DNA from: an uncultured Slackia sp.
Lineage (GTDB): Bacteria; Actinomycetota; Coriobacteriia; Coriobacteriales; Eggerthellaceae
Length of the DNA: 23,777 bases
Direction: 5' to 3'
Assembly (NCBI GenBank): GCA_934646845.1
Contig: CAKUEV010000008.1
Span: forward strand, 1 to 23,777
The position numbers and the translations under genes were made by a program. The notes below the pieces were generated by a model. The model did no database searches. It was not told the origin of the DNA and saw only the letters and a list, made by a program, of their open reading frames with translations. Shown here one piece after another: positions 7,922-15,994 of this stretch. Position 1 is the first letter of the stretch, and each line of letters opens with the position of its first letter.

Positions 7922-10570
7922 TTATTCACCATCTTTCAGGGGCATGCGAGCGGGCAGGTCGGCGTCGGCCTCCAAAGCGGCGCCCGTGTATTTTTCAATC
8001 TTGCAAAGGGCGGAGTTGTAACCAGATACCGCAGCGCCTGTCGGGGTTTGCGCGATGAGGTAGTTGTCCGCACCGGCCTGGTCGATGCCTGTTTCTTCAT
8101 CGACTTGCACCCATGCGCCATGGGGTAGGGCGACAACGCCCGGGCGCACGCGTGCGGTAACGGTTGCGGGGCGCACGCATTTGCCTACCGGGCTCGTAAG
8201 GAGCACCGTGTCTCCGTCGACAATGCCGGCTGCTGCTGCATCTTCGCGAGAAATGAAGACTGGATTGGTCCATGCTTCGCGCAACCACGATACGTTGTCG
8301 AATGCGGTGTGCGCGCGACGCAGGTAGTGGGGGTTGATCACCTGCAGCGGATATTCGCCAGGGGTCTTGCTGTCCCAATCGGCGAAGCTGCTTTCGTAGC
8401 CGTTTACGACGGGAATATAGGTAGGAATCGGCTCAATGGAGCTCCAGCCAATGGCGTTGACCATGTCGGCCCACGATTGGCTGTAGATTTCGAGCTTGCC
8501 TGACGGGGTGTCGACGGGATTCTTCTCGGGATCTTTGCAGAAATCCTCGAGGGCAATGTAGCCGTAATTGTCGCCCACGTGGCGCTCCACCTGATACACG
8601 CCGCGCTTCATGAGCTCCGTGTATTCGAGCTCGCCATCTTGCGCAGAGCCCTCGACGCCGAGTGCCTTAATGTCGTCGTCGGTGACTTTCACGGCATTCT
8701 TTTCGGTTTTTCCGTCGGCATCGATGACCTTCATCGAGGTGAGCACGTTGAAGAACTGCTGTTCCGCGTCGAACGGATAGATGTCTTCCTTCTTCAAACC
8801 GAGCTTTTCGCCGAGCTCGCAGGCGATATCCTGGTCAGATTTGCTTTCGAACAGCGGGTCGATGATGCGCTCGTATGCCTGTACCATTTCGCGATTGCTC
8901 TTGTGAACGAGGTTGCCGCCGATAAGGCCATGGGCGCGTTCCCATTCTGTGGAAATGGGGAGCACGATGTCAGAGTACCGGGCCGACGTTGTGTAGAACT
9001 GCGCGTGGCTTACGACCATATCGACCTTGCGGAAAGCCTCGATGCCCTTTGCCATGCCAACGTTGGTCTGCAGTTTGTTGCCGCCGTTGCTGTAAATGAC
9101 ATGAATGTCGATGTCGCGCTGCTCGGCGGGATCGTAATGGCCCGTGCCAGTGAACTTATAGTGGCCGTTCAGGATCGCATCCCAAACCTCGTTGCCATTG
9201 ATGGCATCGTCAACGGGATTCTCGATTTTGGGAAGGCCGTCTTTGCCGTTCGTGACCAACGCATAGCCGCCGTTGCCCGACGTGCAGTGCATGGTCGTGC
9301 CAGTCATGTGGCCCGATTTGCCCATATGGCCGCCCATGGCGCCAATCGTCATCACGAGCTGCGGCAGGCTGTCTACGTTGTTCACGCGGGCGTTCGCTGC
9401 GGAGCTCAAGAAGGCGACCTTGTTCTTCTTGCCCATGGTAACGGCAAGCTTGCGAATCGCATCGGCGTCGATGCCGCAAATCTCGCTTGCCCATTCGGGC
9501 GTTTTCGGCGTGCCGTCGTAGGTGCCCATGACGTAGTCTTTGAAGTTCTTATTATCCTTGGCGTCGGCCGGCATGTGGTCGGCGTCGAAACCGACCGTGC
9601 ACTTGTTCAGGAAGTCCCAATCGATGATGCCTTCCTTGTCGTCCTGCTCGAGCATCGCGTATGCCAAGCCGAACATGAAGGGCATATCGGTTGCGGGGCG
9701 AATAGGCAGCCATTCCGCGTCGAGCGCTGCGGCGCTTTCGCAATACATCGGGTCGATGTAGATGAACTTGGCGCCAGCCTTTTTGGCTTCAAGATAGTTG
9801 AGCATCTGGCTGCCAGCGGCCGACCATGCGGGATTCATTGCCATCATCACGATGGTTTCGCAATTGCGCAAATCGTAGCGGTCGTTAATGGTCTGGTCAG
9901 GCGTTTTGTTTACATTGAAGCCAATAATGTTGGGGCATTTGTCCCATGAACCGTAAGAGTTGGTGTCCCAGAAGTTGGTGAAGCCACCGAACAGGCCGAG
10001 CGTGCGGGTGAGTTCGGAATTCCATCCCTTGAGCAGCAGGATGGAGCGGTTGCCGTATTGCTCTTTGGCCTTCTGCAGTCCATCGGCGATGTATTTGTAG
10101 GCCTCATCCCAGCTGATGCGCTCCCACTCGTCGATGCCGCGCAAATCGCCGTTCGGGTTGTCGGGCGACCAATTCTTGCGCTTCATGGGGTATTTCAGGC
10201 GATCCGCCGCGAAAACCTGTTTGCGTTGGGCGTGTCCGCGCAGGCACGAGCGCTGCTGCGGATAATCGGCGCTGTCCTCATGGCTGTCGTCAGTCTTCTG
10301 ACGAACAACGACGCCATCTTTTACCAGCACTTTATTAACGCAGCGGCCGCCGCAGTTGTGCCAGCATGCTGCTGCCTTCCATTCGCCGTCGATGATATCG
10401 CGGCCGTCGGAGCCTGTCGTTACTGCTGGTTCTTCGGTCTTTTCGACCTTGTTGGTGGAACATCCCGCCAAGCTCGTTGCCGCCAACGCAGCCGTAGCAG
10501 CAGCGGTCGTCGCCACGAAGCCGCGGCGGCTCATCTGCGTTGCTTGCTGCACGCGATCGAGATAGCTCAT
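7922..10570 (-). CDS. Tat-exported molybdopterin (bis-MGD) oxidoreductase, DmsA-like catalytic subunit
   Basis: This 882-residue enzyme of the DMSO reductase superfamily has a Tat signal (MSRRGF, twin Arg 15-16) followed by a lipobox-like LAGC with Cys37. The N-terminal Fe-S motif is C69-x3-C73-x3-C77-x31-C109. The predicted Mo ligand is a Ser in the NSYGSWDKC segment, by analogy with DmsA. Later come MNPAWSAAG, DPMYCES (MGD-binding region), and a C-terminal molydopterin dinucleotide-binding domain with NPHYLRRAHTAFDN. Substrate cannot be told: S- or N-oxides, or organic hydroxyl compounds as in the related Eggerthella dehydroxylases, are possible. I chose ATG 10570, with GGGGG 5 bases upstream; a longer TTG-started version would make that ribosome site coding. 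First gene of the leftward operon. Confidence 0.93.
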   Translation of the reverse strand: MSYLDRVQQATQMSRRGFVATTAAATAALAATSLAGCSTNKVEKTEEPAVTTGSDGRDIIDGEWKAAACWHNCGGRCVNKVLVKDGVVVRQKTDDSHEDSADYPQQRSCLRGHAQRKQVFAADRLKYPMKRKNWSPDNPNGDLRGIDEWERISWDEAYKYIADGLQKAKEQYGNRSILLLKGWNSELTRTLGLFGGFTNFWDTNSYGSWDKCPNIIGFNVNKTPDQTINDRYDLRNCETIVMMAMNPAWSAAGSQMLNYLEAKKAGAKFIYIDPMYCESAAALDAEWLPIRPATDMPFMFGLAYAMLEQDDKEGIIDWDFLNKCTVGFDADHMPADAKDNKNFKDYVMGTYDGTPKTPEWASEICGIDADAIRKLAVTMGKKNKVAFLSSAANARVNNVDSLPQLVMTIGAMGGHMGKSGHMTGTTMHCTSGNGGYALVTNGKDGLPKIENPVDDAINGNEVWDAILNGHYKFTGTGHYDPAEQRDIDIHVIYSNGGNKLQTNVGMAKGIEAFRKVDMVVSHAQFYTTSARYSDIVLPISTEWERAHGLIGGNLVHKSNREMVQAYERIIDPLFESKSDQDIACELGEKLGLKKEDIYPFDAEQQFFNVLTSMKVIDADGKTEKNAVKVTDDDIKALGVEGSAQDGELEYTELMKRGVYQVERHVGDNYGYIALEDFCKDPEKNPVDTPSGKLEIYSQSWADMVNAIGWSSIEPIPTYIPVVNGYESSFADWDSKTPGEYPLQVINPHYLRRAHTAFDNVSWLREAWTNPVFISREDAAAAGIVDGDTVLLTSPVGKCVRPATVTARVRPGVVALPHGAWVQVDEETGIDQAGADNYLIAQTPTGAAVSGYNSALCKIEKYTGAALEADADLPARMPLKDGE

Positions 10571-10639
10571 TGTTTCCCCCTTCTTCAATTCCCCCTCGAG
10601 CGCCTCGCGCTCGCCTTTTGGGCCTTTCGACCTAATGTC

Positions 10640-10668
10640 AGGTTACGAATCGCGCCGATTAATGACAA
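10640..10668 (-). promoter_or_regulatory. Candidate promoter for the leftward molybdoenzyme operon
   Basis: Read on the minus strand, TTGTCA (10668-10663) is separated by 17 bp from TAACCT (10645-10640). The -35 matches TTGACA at 5 of 6 positions, while the -10 is poor, as expected of an activated promoter. The leader to the ATG at 10570 would be about 60 bases. Confidence 0.3.
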
Positions 10669-10746
10669 TGCAGCCTTTATTGAGTGTTTCTTACCGAAAT
10701 CTTTCCGAATTATTAATCGCTGTTGAGGAGTGAATTATTTTCGGTA
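10656..10746. promoter_or_regulatory. Nested inverted repeats upstream of the leftward operon
   Basis: Two perfect 8-bp inverted repeats interleave: CGATTAAT (10656-10663) with ATTAATCG (10712-10719), and TACCGAAA (10692-10699) with TTTCGGTA (10739-10746). The direct repeat GAATTATT occurs at 10707-10714 and 10732-10739. The first arm overlaps the candidate -35 of the leftward promoter. Confidence 0.4.
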
Positions 10747-10813
10747 CAAATAACAATCGTTGCCCACCCCTCCCCGCAACAAACCAGCCCCTGACCTCGA
10801 GTTATTCTCGTTC

Positions 10814-10826
10814 AAGAATTATTCTT
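10814..10826. promoter_or_regulatory. AAGAAT-T-ATTCTT dyad upstream of the rightward operon
   Basis: A perfect 6-bp inverted repeat around one base, including the third copy of GAATTATT in this intergenic region. It lies about 15-25 bp upstream of a candidate -35 for the rightward gene, a position suited to an activator. Confidence 0.4.
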
Positions 10827-10839
10827 AATAAAAAATGGA

Positions 10840-10868
10840 TTGTCCCTATTTTTGTTAAGAACGAAAAT
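10840..10868 (+). promoter_or_regulatory. Candidate promoter for the rightward molybdoenzyme operon
   Basis: TTGTCC (10840-10845) is followed after 17 bp by GAAAAT (10863-10868). Both hexamers are partial matches to the sigma70-type consensus. Spacing and position (about 57 bp before the start codon) are reasonable, but this is a weak call. Confidence 0.28.
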
Positions 10869-10925
10869 TTCTATCGAGGGAGAACTCTTCAGGGGGAAGG
10901 GTTCCAATTGAATAAAGGGGGAGAG

Positions 10926-13535
10926 ATGGGTATCACCGATACCGGCATCAGCCGCCGCAAGTTTATGCAGGGGAGCATGGCGGTTGCCGCCGGTGCCGCT
11001 GCGCTTTCTGCGTTTGGCTGTGCTCCAAATGCCGAGGTCAAGAAAACCGACAAGACCGAGGCCGTGAACCCGGAAGAAGGCGGAACGTGGGTTAACGCAG
11101 CTTGCTGGCACAATTGCGGCGGCCGTTGCGTGAACAAGGTCATGGTGAAAGACGGCGCTGTCGTTCGCCAGAAGACCGACGATAGCCACGAAGACAGCCC
11201 TGAATACCCGCAGCAGCGCGGCTGCGTGCGCGGTAAGGCTCAGCAGCAGCAGTGCTTCGGCGCCGACCGCATTATGCACCCGCTCAAGCGCAAGGGCTGG
11301 CAGCCCGGCGGCGGCAGCAATTCCAATGGCGAGAACCGCGGCAAAGACGAGTGGGAAGTCATTAGCTGGGACGAGGCGATCGACCTCGCGTGCCAGGAAA
11401 TCAAGCGTATCTCCGACGAATATGGCCCCACGGGCTTCTATTGCAAATCTCCCGACCCCAGCATTAACGTGATGTGCGGCTGCGTGCGCGGTTGGGATAC
11501 CACCTCGCACGGCACCTACACGCTTGGTGCGGAAATGATCGGCCTGCCGAGCTGCGGCCTTGGCAACGCCAACGACCGCTTCGACATGAAGAATGCCGAA
11601 TACATCATCATGTACGCCTCGAACCCGACGTGGTCTGCCGCCGGTACCCCGACGTACTACTACATCCAGGCTCACGAAGCTGGCGCGAAGTTCATCTGCG
11701 TCGACCCGCTGTACAACGCTTCCGCCCAAATGCTCGACGCCGATTGGCTGCCCGTTCGCAACGGCACCGACATGGCCTTCCTGCTGGCCACGGCCTACGA
11801 GATGCTTCGCCTCGACGAGGCTGAAGGCGATATCGTCGACTGGGACTTCCTGCATACCTACACGGTCGGCTTCGACGCCGAGAGCATGCCTTCCGACGCC
11901 AAGGTGAACGAGAATCTGAAGGACTACATCCTGGGCACCTACGACGGCACGCCGAAGACTCCCGAATGGGCATACCCCATCTGCGGCATTGAGCCCGAGA
12001 AGATTACCGCATTCGCGCGCATCATGGGCAAGAACAACAAGACCATGCTGCTGCACAACTACGGCATGGCCCGTTGCAACGGCGCCGAAATGATTCCCCA
12101 GATGATCGTCGCTTTGGGCGCCATGGGCGGCCATATGGGCAAGTCGGGCCACGCAACTGGCTCCGCTTACCATGCGAACTGCGGCAACGCGGGCCCGGTG
12201 CTCGTGAAGGCTGGCAGCGCGACCATGCCCAAGACGAAGAACCCCTGCTCGACGGGCGTGCGCCAGCCGCAGCTTTACGAACTTATCAAGAACGGCGGCG
12301 GCGACGTGCTCGACGTCTCCAACGCGTACGGCAGCTTCCACGAGGGCATTCCTACCACGCTTGGCCCCATCAAGGGCATCTTCCACTCCACCGATGCAAC
12401 GCTTCAGACGTCGCTCAATCAGAAGGAAGGCATCGAGGCTCATCGCGCGGTCGACTTCGTGCTTACTCGCGCGCAGTTTATGACCACGAACGCCCGTTAT
12501 TCCGACATTATTCTGCCGGTCACCACTGAGTGGGAACGCGTCGGCGGCGTGACCTCCTCGAACCGCGAGTTCGTGTACTGCTACTCCCAGGTCACCGAGC
12601 CTATCGGCGAAGCTAAGACCGATCAGGAAATTGGCACGCTGCTGCTCCAGGGCATGGGCATGGATCCCGCGCTTGCCTACGACAAGTCGGAAACCCAGCA
12701 GTTCTTCGAGCAAATCGCCGGCTGCCAGGTGCTTGGCGACGATGGCGAAATGAAGCCGCTCGTTACCATCACCGCCGACGACATTCAGAAGATGGGTGTG
12801 GAAGGCGAGGCCCAAGAGGGCGTCATTTCCATGGACGAGTTCATTACCAACGGCGGTTACCAGTACGAGCGCACCCCCGACGACGGCCACGGCTTCATCG
12901 GTTGGAAGAGCTTCGTGGACGACCCCGCGGGCAAGCCGCTCAAGAGCAACTCCGGCAAAATCGAAATCTACTGCCAGCAGCGCTACGACCTTATGGCTTC
13001 CTACGGCTATCCGGGCGTTGAGCAGTACAAGCCGTACCCGACGTACGTCACCCCGTGCGTTGGCTACGAATCCACGTTCAAGGACGGCAAAATCGGTGGC
13101 GAGAAGGGCGATTACCCCTTCATCATGTACAACCCCCACTACCTGCGCCGCTCCCACACGGTATTCGACAACTGCCCGTGGCTGCGTGAGACGTGGGCGA
13201 ACCCCGTGTTCGTCAGCCGCGAAGACGCGAAGGCCAAGGGCATTTCCGACGGCGACACGGTGCTCATTAGCACGCCTGCCGGAAAGGGCCTGCGCCGCGC
13301 CGCGGTTCTCGACATCTTGCTGCCTGGCGTTGTGGGTGTGCCCCATGGCGCTTGGGTCGACGTCGACGAGAAAACCGGCATCGACCGCGCCGGTTCCGAC
13401 AACTACCTGATTGGTGCGGAGTACGGCGGTTTCGGCGTTTCTGGCTATAACAACCAGATTTGCAACATTGAGAAGTACACCGGTGACGCGCTTGAGCCCG
13501 ACTGCGAGTGGCCGCAGCGCATCGTGAACGCCTAA
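10926..13535 (+). CDS. Tat-exported molybdopterin (bis-MGD) oxidoreductase, DmsA-like, second paralogue
   Basis: This 869-residue protein is a paralogue of the enzyme encoded at 7922-10570. It has a Tat signal (SRRKFMQG, twin Arg 10-11), a lipobox-like FGC with Cys32, and an Fe-S motif C60-x3-C64-x3-C68-x31-C100 inside a block nearly identical to its paralogue (ACWHNCGGRCVNKV, QKTDDSHEDS). The predicted Mo-ligand region is GWDTTSHGTYT, which differs from the paralogue, so the substrate may differ. Later motifs are SNPTWSAAG, DPLYNAS and NPHYLRRSHTVFDN. Codons end strongly in C or G, more so than in neighbouring genes, suggesting high expression. I chose ATG 10926, with GGGGGAG just upstream; a TTG six codons earlier would run through that site. 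Confidence 0.93.
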   Translation: MGITDTGISRRKFMQGSMAVAAGAAALSAFGCAPNAEVKKTDKTEAVNPEEGGTWVNAACWHNCGGRCVNKVMVKDGAVVRQKTDDSHEDSPEYPQQRGCVRGKAQQQQCFGADRIMHPLKRKGWQPGGGSNSNGENRGKDEWEVISWDEAIDLACQEIKRISDEYGPTGFYCKSPDPSINVMCGCVRGWDTTSHGTYTLGAEMIGLPSCGLGNANDRFDMKNAEYIIMYASNPTWSAAGTPTYYYIQAHEAGAKFICVDPLYNASAQMLDADWLPVRNGTDMAFLLATAYEMLRLDEAEGDIVDWDFLHTYTVGFDAESMPSDAKVNENLKDYILGTYDGTPKTPEWAYPICGIEPEKITAFARIMGKNNKTMLLHNYGMARCNGAEMIPQMIVALGAMGGHMGKSGHATGSAYHANCGNAGPVLVKAGSATMPKTKNPCSTGVRQPQLYELIKNGGGDVLDVSNAYGSFHEGIPTTLGPIKGIFHSTDATLQTSLNQKEGIEAHRAVDFVLTRAQFMTTNARYSDIILPVTTEWERVGGVTSSNREFVYCYSQVTEPIGEAKTDQEIGTLLLQGMGMDPALAYDKSETQQFFEQIAGCQVLGDDGEMKPLVTITADDIQKMGVEGEAQEGVISMDEFITNGGYQYERTPDDGHGFIGWKSFVDDPAGKPLKSNSGKIEIYCQQRYDLMASYGYPGVEQYKPYPTYVTPCVGYESTFKDGKIGGEKGDYPFIMYNPHYLRRSHTVFDNCPWLRETWANPVFVSREDAKAKGISDGDTVLISTPAGKGLRRAAVLDILLPGVVGVPHGAWVDVDEKTGIDRAGSDNYLIGAEYGGFGVSGYNNQICNIEKYTGDALEPDCEWPQRIVNA

Positions 13536-13553
13536 CGGCGCAAGGGGGATACC

Positions 13554-14126
13554 ATGTCCATTGGATTTTACTTTGATATGAGCAGGTGCACTGGTTGCCG
13601 TGCATGCCAGATCGCTTGCAAAGACAAGAATCGTCTTGAGGTTGGCACCATTTACCGCAATGCGCACACGTTCTCGGTTGGCTCGTTCCCCGAGGTGAAG
13701 TGCTACAGCTACTCGACGAGCTGCAACCATTGCGAGTCGCCCGCATGCATGGCCGCATGCCCCACGGGCGCGATCGACAAGCGCGAAGACGGCGCGGTTA
13801 TTCTCGACCGCGAGGTGTGCAAGGGCGATGGCGCGTGCGTTGAGGCTTGCCCCTATGGCGTGCCGAAGCTGTGGGAAGACGGCAAGGCTGGCAAGTGCGA
13901 CAGCTGCTACCTTATTCGCGAGGCCGGCGGCACTCCCGCATGCGTTGCGGCGTGCCCGAACCGAGCGCTCGACTTTGGCGAGGTCGAAGAGCTCAAGAAG
14001 AAGTACGGCGATGCCCTGGTGAGCGATATCGCGGTTCTTCCTTCGTCCGACAAGACCAAGCCCAACGTTTACATCAACGCGAAGGAAGCGGCGAGCGAAG
14101 CCGGTTTCACCGAGGTTGATTGGTAA
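13554..14126 (+). CDS. Fe-S electron-transfer subunit (DmsB-like) with Cys-to-Asp ligand change
   Basis: This 190-residue partner of the molybdoenzyme upstream starts 18 bp after that gene's stop. Cysteine groups are CTGCRACQIACK, CNHCESPACMAACP, a third group C89-K-G-D92-G-A-C95-V-E-A-C99-P, and the split group CDSCYLIREAGGTPACVAACP. In the third group the second Cys of CxxCxxC is Asp92, whereas the paralogue at 7326-7919 keeps Cys there. The equivalent position is Trp in NarH, which binds a [3Fe-4S] cluster, and Cys102 in E. coli DmsB. The cluster here is thus either Asp-ligated [4Fe-4S] or [3Fe-4S]. No Tat signal of its own; presumably co-exported. Confidence 0.94.
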   Translation: MSIGFYFDMSRCTGCRACQIACKDKNRLEVGTIYRNAHTFSVGSFPEVKCYSYSTSCNHCESPACMAACPTGAIDKREDGAVILDREVCKGDGACVEACPYGVPKLWEDGKAGKCDSCYLIREAGGTPACVAACPNRALDFGEVEELKKKYGDALVSDIAVLPSSDKTKPNVYINAKEAASEAGFTEVDW

Positions 14127-14142
14127 AACAAGGCGTGCTTGG

Positions 14143-14174
14143 AGCCCGGGAGGCTTGTCTTCCCGGGCTTTTTT
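14143..14174 (+). terminator. Strong intrinsic terminator after the Fe-S subunit gene
   Basis: The stem AGCCCGGGA / TCCCGGGCT (9 perfect pairs, extended by GU and GC pairs to 11) with a 5-base loop is followed directly by six T residues. It sits 17 bp past the Fe-S subunit stop. The next gene's ribosome site begins only 7 bp after the T-run, which leaves no room for a separate promoter, so the downstream genes probably rely on read-through. Confidence 0.9.
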
Positions 14175-14193
14175 CGCATAGGGGAGGGAAACG

Positions 14194-15204
14194 GTGCCCA
14201 ACATTAGCCTGAGCTCGCGATGCAACCTGCATTGCCCGTATTGCTTTGCGCACGAGACCATGGGCGCGGGATCGGGCGACATCACGCTCGAAAACTTCGA
14301 TGCCGCCCTTGAATTCTTGACGCGCACGGGTCCTGTGAACATAGGGCTCATTGGCGGTGAACCTACGCTGCATCCTCATTTCGACGAAATCGTTCGCAGG
14401 GCTGTGGCCTGCGAAAACGTCGCCATGCTCACGGTATATACGAACGGCTTGCTCATTGAAAAGCATGCCGATGTGCTGAGCCTTCCCAAAGTCACGCTTC
14501 TTGTGAATTGGAACGCGCCGAACGAATTGCGCGAAGGCGCTTTCGAGCAAATCAAGCGCGGGGTTGACGAGCTGGTTTTCAATCGCGATATGCGCCGCCG
14601 AATCAATCTGGGGCTCAATTTGCACGGCGAAACGATGGAATACGGTTACATGCTCGACCTGCTGAAACGCTACGGCTTCGACAAGGTGCGCATTTCGCTC
14701 ACGGTGCCGGAGTTCCCCGAAGGCTGCAGCCAAAATATCATCGAGCGCTTCCGCGCATGCAAGCCGTTTCTGCTGAAGATGTTCGCCGATATGGACGCGA
14801 TTGGCGTATTGCCTTATTACGACTGCAACCGTCCCCCGTGGTGCATATGGTCCGACGAGGAAAGGCAGTGGCTTCGCGATTTGGCGGCTCGCCATGGGGC
14901 CGATGAGTGCACGCTCGTCGATACCGAGTCGTTCTGCCGCCCGGTCATAGACGTGCTGCCCAATTTGCGCGCGGTTCGATGCTTCGGCATGTCGGCGTTC
15001 GAGAAGGCTGACATTCGCGATTACGCCAACGTCAACGACCTCGTGGCCCATTTCATGAGGCGAATCGATCGGCCCGCGTACCGCATTAAGGCGATGCCCG
15101 AATGCGAGAATTGCCACTTGCGTCGCACGTGGTTGTGCTGCCAAGGGTGCATGGGCTATAAAATGGTCGAGATTGAGAAAATGAATGCCGAACGGGGAGA
15201 ATGA
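14194..15204 (+). CDS. Radical SAM protein, SPASM-like C-terminus, function unknown
   Basis: This 336-residue protein begins almost directly with the radical SAM motif C10-N-L-H-C14-P-Y-C17, followed by GGEPTLHP for SAM binding. The C-terminal part has a cysteine cluster, CENCHLRRTWLCCQGC (near 305-325), which suggests an auxiliary Fe-S cluster as in SPASM-type proteins. Such enzymes often modify peptides or proteins; no precursor peptide gene is evident here. Placement between a molybdoenzyme and its TorD-like chaperone suggests a maturation role for that enzyme, but this is inference. The start is GTG, chosen for the GGGGAGGG site 4 bases upstream; no in-frame ATG precedes the cysteine motif. 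Confidence 0.88.
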   Translation: MPNISLSSRCNLHCPYCFAHETMGAGSGDITLENFDAALEFLTRTGPVNIGLIGGEPTLHPHFDEIVRRAVACENVAMLTVYTNGLLIEKHADVLSLPKVTLLVNWNAPNELREGAFEQIKRGVDELVFNRDMRRRINLGLNLHGETMEYGYMLDLLKRYGFDKVRISLTVPEFPEGCSQNIIERFRACKPFLLKMFADMDAIGVLPYYDCNRPPWCIWSDEERQWLRDLAARHGADECTLVDTESFCRPVIDVLPNLRAVRCFGMSAFEKADIRDYANVNDLVAHFMRRIDRPAYRIKAMPECENCHLRRTWLCCQGCMGYKMVEIEKMNAERGE

Positions 15205-15228
15205 ATCGGCTTCGCAAGGAGGGAATCC

Positions 15229-15990
15229 ATGAACGAGAATACGATCGAGTGCATTGGCATGGCGCTCGCCGACAGGGCGTACGCCTATCGATTGTTCCAC
15301 GTTGCGCTTGGCGCGGAGCCGAACGCGGAAGAGTTGAGCGTTCTTTCAAGCGAGCAAACGCGCGCGGTGTTCGGCCGCTTGGCGGAAGCCGACGTAGCGA
15401 AGGGAAAACGCCTTGTGACGTGGGATGAGGGAATCAAGATTGATTCGACGTGTTCGGACGCCCTTACGCGCATGGCGGAATTGTGCGCCGTTTTAGGCGA
15501 GCGCCAGACGAATGATTCGGCATACGCTGAAGCAGTGAAAGTCGTGTTTAACAAACTGTTTATGGTGCCCGGCGGTTCATATGTTTACCCGTGGGAGTCG
15601 CCGTATTTGGGCAAAGATGCGACGCTTTTCAAGGAAAGCACGCTCGACGTGCGCGAACGCTACGCGAAATACGGCTTTGAGGCTGAAATGAAGGGCCATT
15701 TTCCCGAAGACCATATTGCCATGATGATGCAGTTCCTCGCGTGTTTGGCCGATGAGTCGTACGAGACGTTTGCCGATGGAGATGACGCTCGCGTGCGCGA
15801 ATTGCTCGGCGCCCAGCAGGCGTTTTTGTTGGCGCATCTGGGCGAATGGCTCGAGGCGTTCAGCGAGGAACTCTATCGCAAAGACGAATCGGGCGTGTTC
15901 TTCCAGATTGTCGAATCGTTGCGCGCTTTTGTCGCGTGTGACGTCGATTTCGTTGGCGAGTTGGTTGCTTCGGGCGAGCTGGAAGGCTAA
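15229..15990 (+). CDS. TorD-family molybdoenzyme chaperone, second copy
   Basis: This 253-residue, largely helical protein shares with the chaperone at 6546-7238 the segments PWESPY, STLDVRERYAKYGFE and PEDHIAMMMQFLACL, placing it in the TorD family. It is longer at the N-terminal side and clearly diverged. It probably serves the molybdoenzyme encoded at 10926-13535 by guarding its Tat signal and cofactor loading. The ATG has AAGGAGG 6 bases upstream. It sits between two radical SAM genes, 24 bp after the first and 4 bp before the second, in a tight operon. Confidence 0.88.
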   Translation: MNENTIECIGMALADRAYAYRLFHVALGAEPNAEELSVLSSEQTRAVFGRLAEADVAKGKRLVTWDEGIKIDSTCSDALTRMAELCAVLGERQTNDSAYAEAVKVVFNKLFMVPGGSYVYPWESPYLGKDATLFKESTLDVRERYAKYGFEAEMKGHFPEDHIAMMMQFLACLADESYETFADGDDARVRELLGAQQAFLLAHLGEWLEAFSEELYRKDESGVFFQIVESLRAFVACDVDFVGELVASGELEG

Positions 15991-15994
15991 TGCT

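Larger units (their letters stand above)
10571..10925. promoter_or_regulatory. Divergent regulatory region between the two molybdoenzyme operons
   Basis: This 355-bp AT-rich gap contains no gene. It separates two divergent paralogous operons and must hold both promoters. It is dense in dyads and short repeats, including three copies of GAATTATT (10707, 10732, 10816), described in separate entries. Regulation by the response regulator encoded at 4104-4817 is plausible but not shown. Confidence 0.7.

Noticed and set aside
10908..10925. TTG start for the rightward molybdoenzyme (and similarly 10588 for the leftward one)
   Set aside because: In both cases the few extra codons are the purine-rich ribosome site of the following ATG, so the ATG starts are preferred.
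10812..14351. 1179-codon minus-strand frame across the molybdoenzyme and Fe-S genes
   Set aside because: Antisense shadow of two well-supported genes with strong C/G-ending codons. The protein shows no family motif and the start lies within the following gene.
14107..15300. 397-codon minus-strand frame opposite the first radical SAM gene
   Set aside because: Shadow frame; the plus strand has the CxxxCxxC motif, GGEP and a ribosome site.
15752..15994. Upstream extension of the second radical SAM protein
   Set aside because: The extra 81 codons lie wholly inside the chaperone gene in another frame, look like shadow sequence, and the GTG at 15995 has a good ribosome site.
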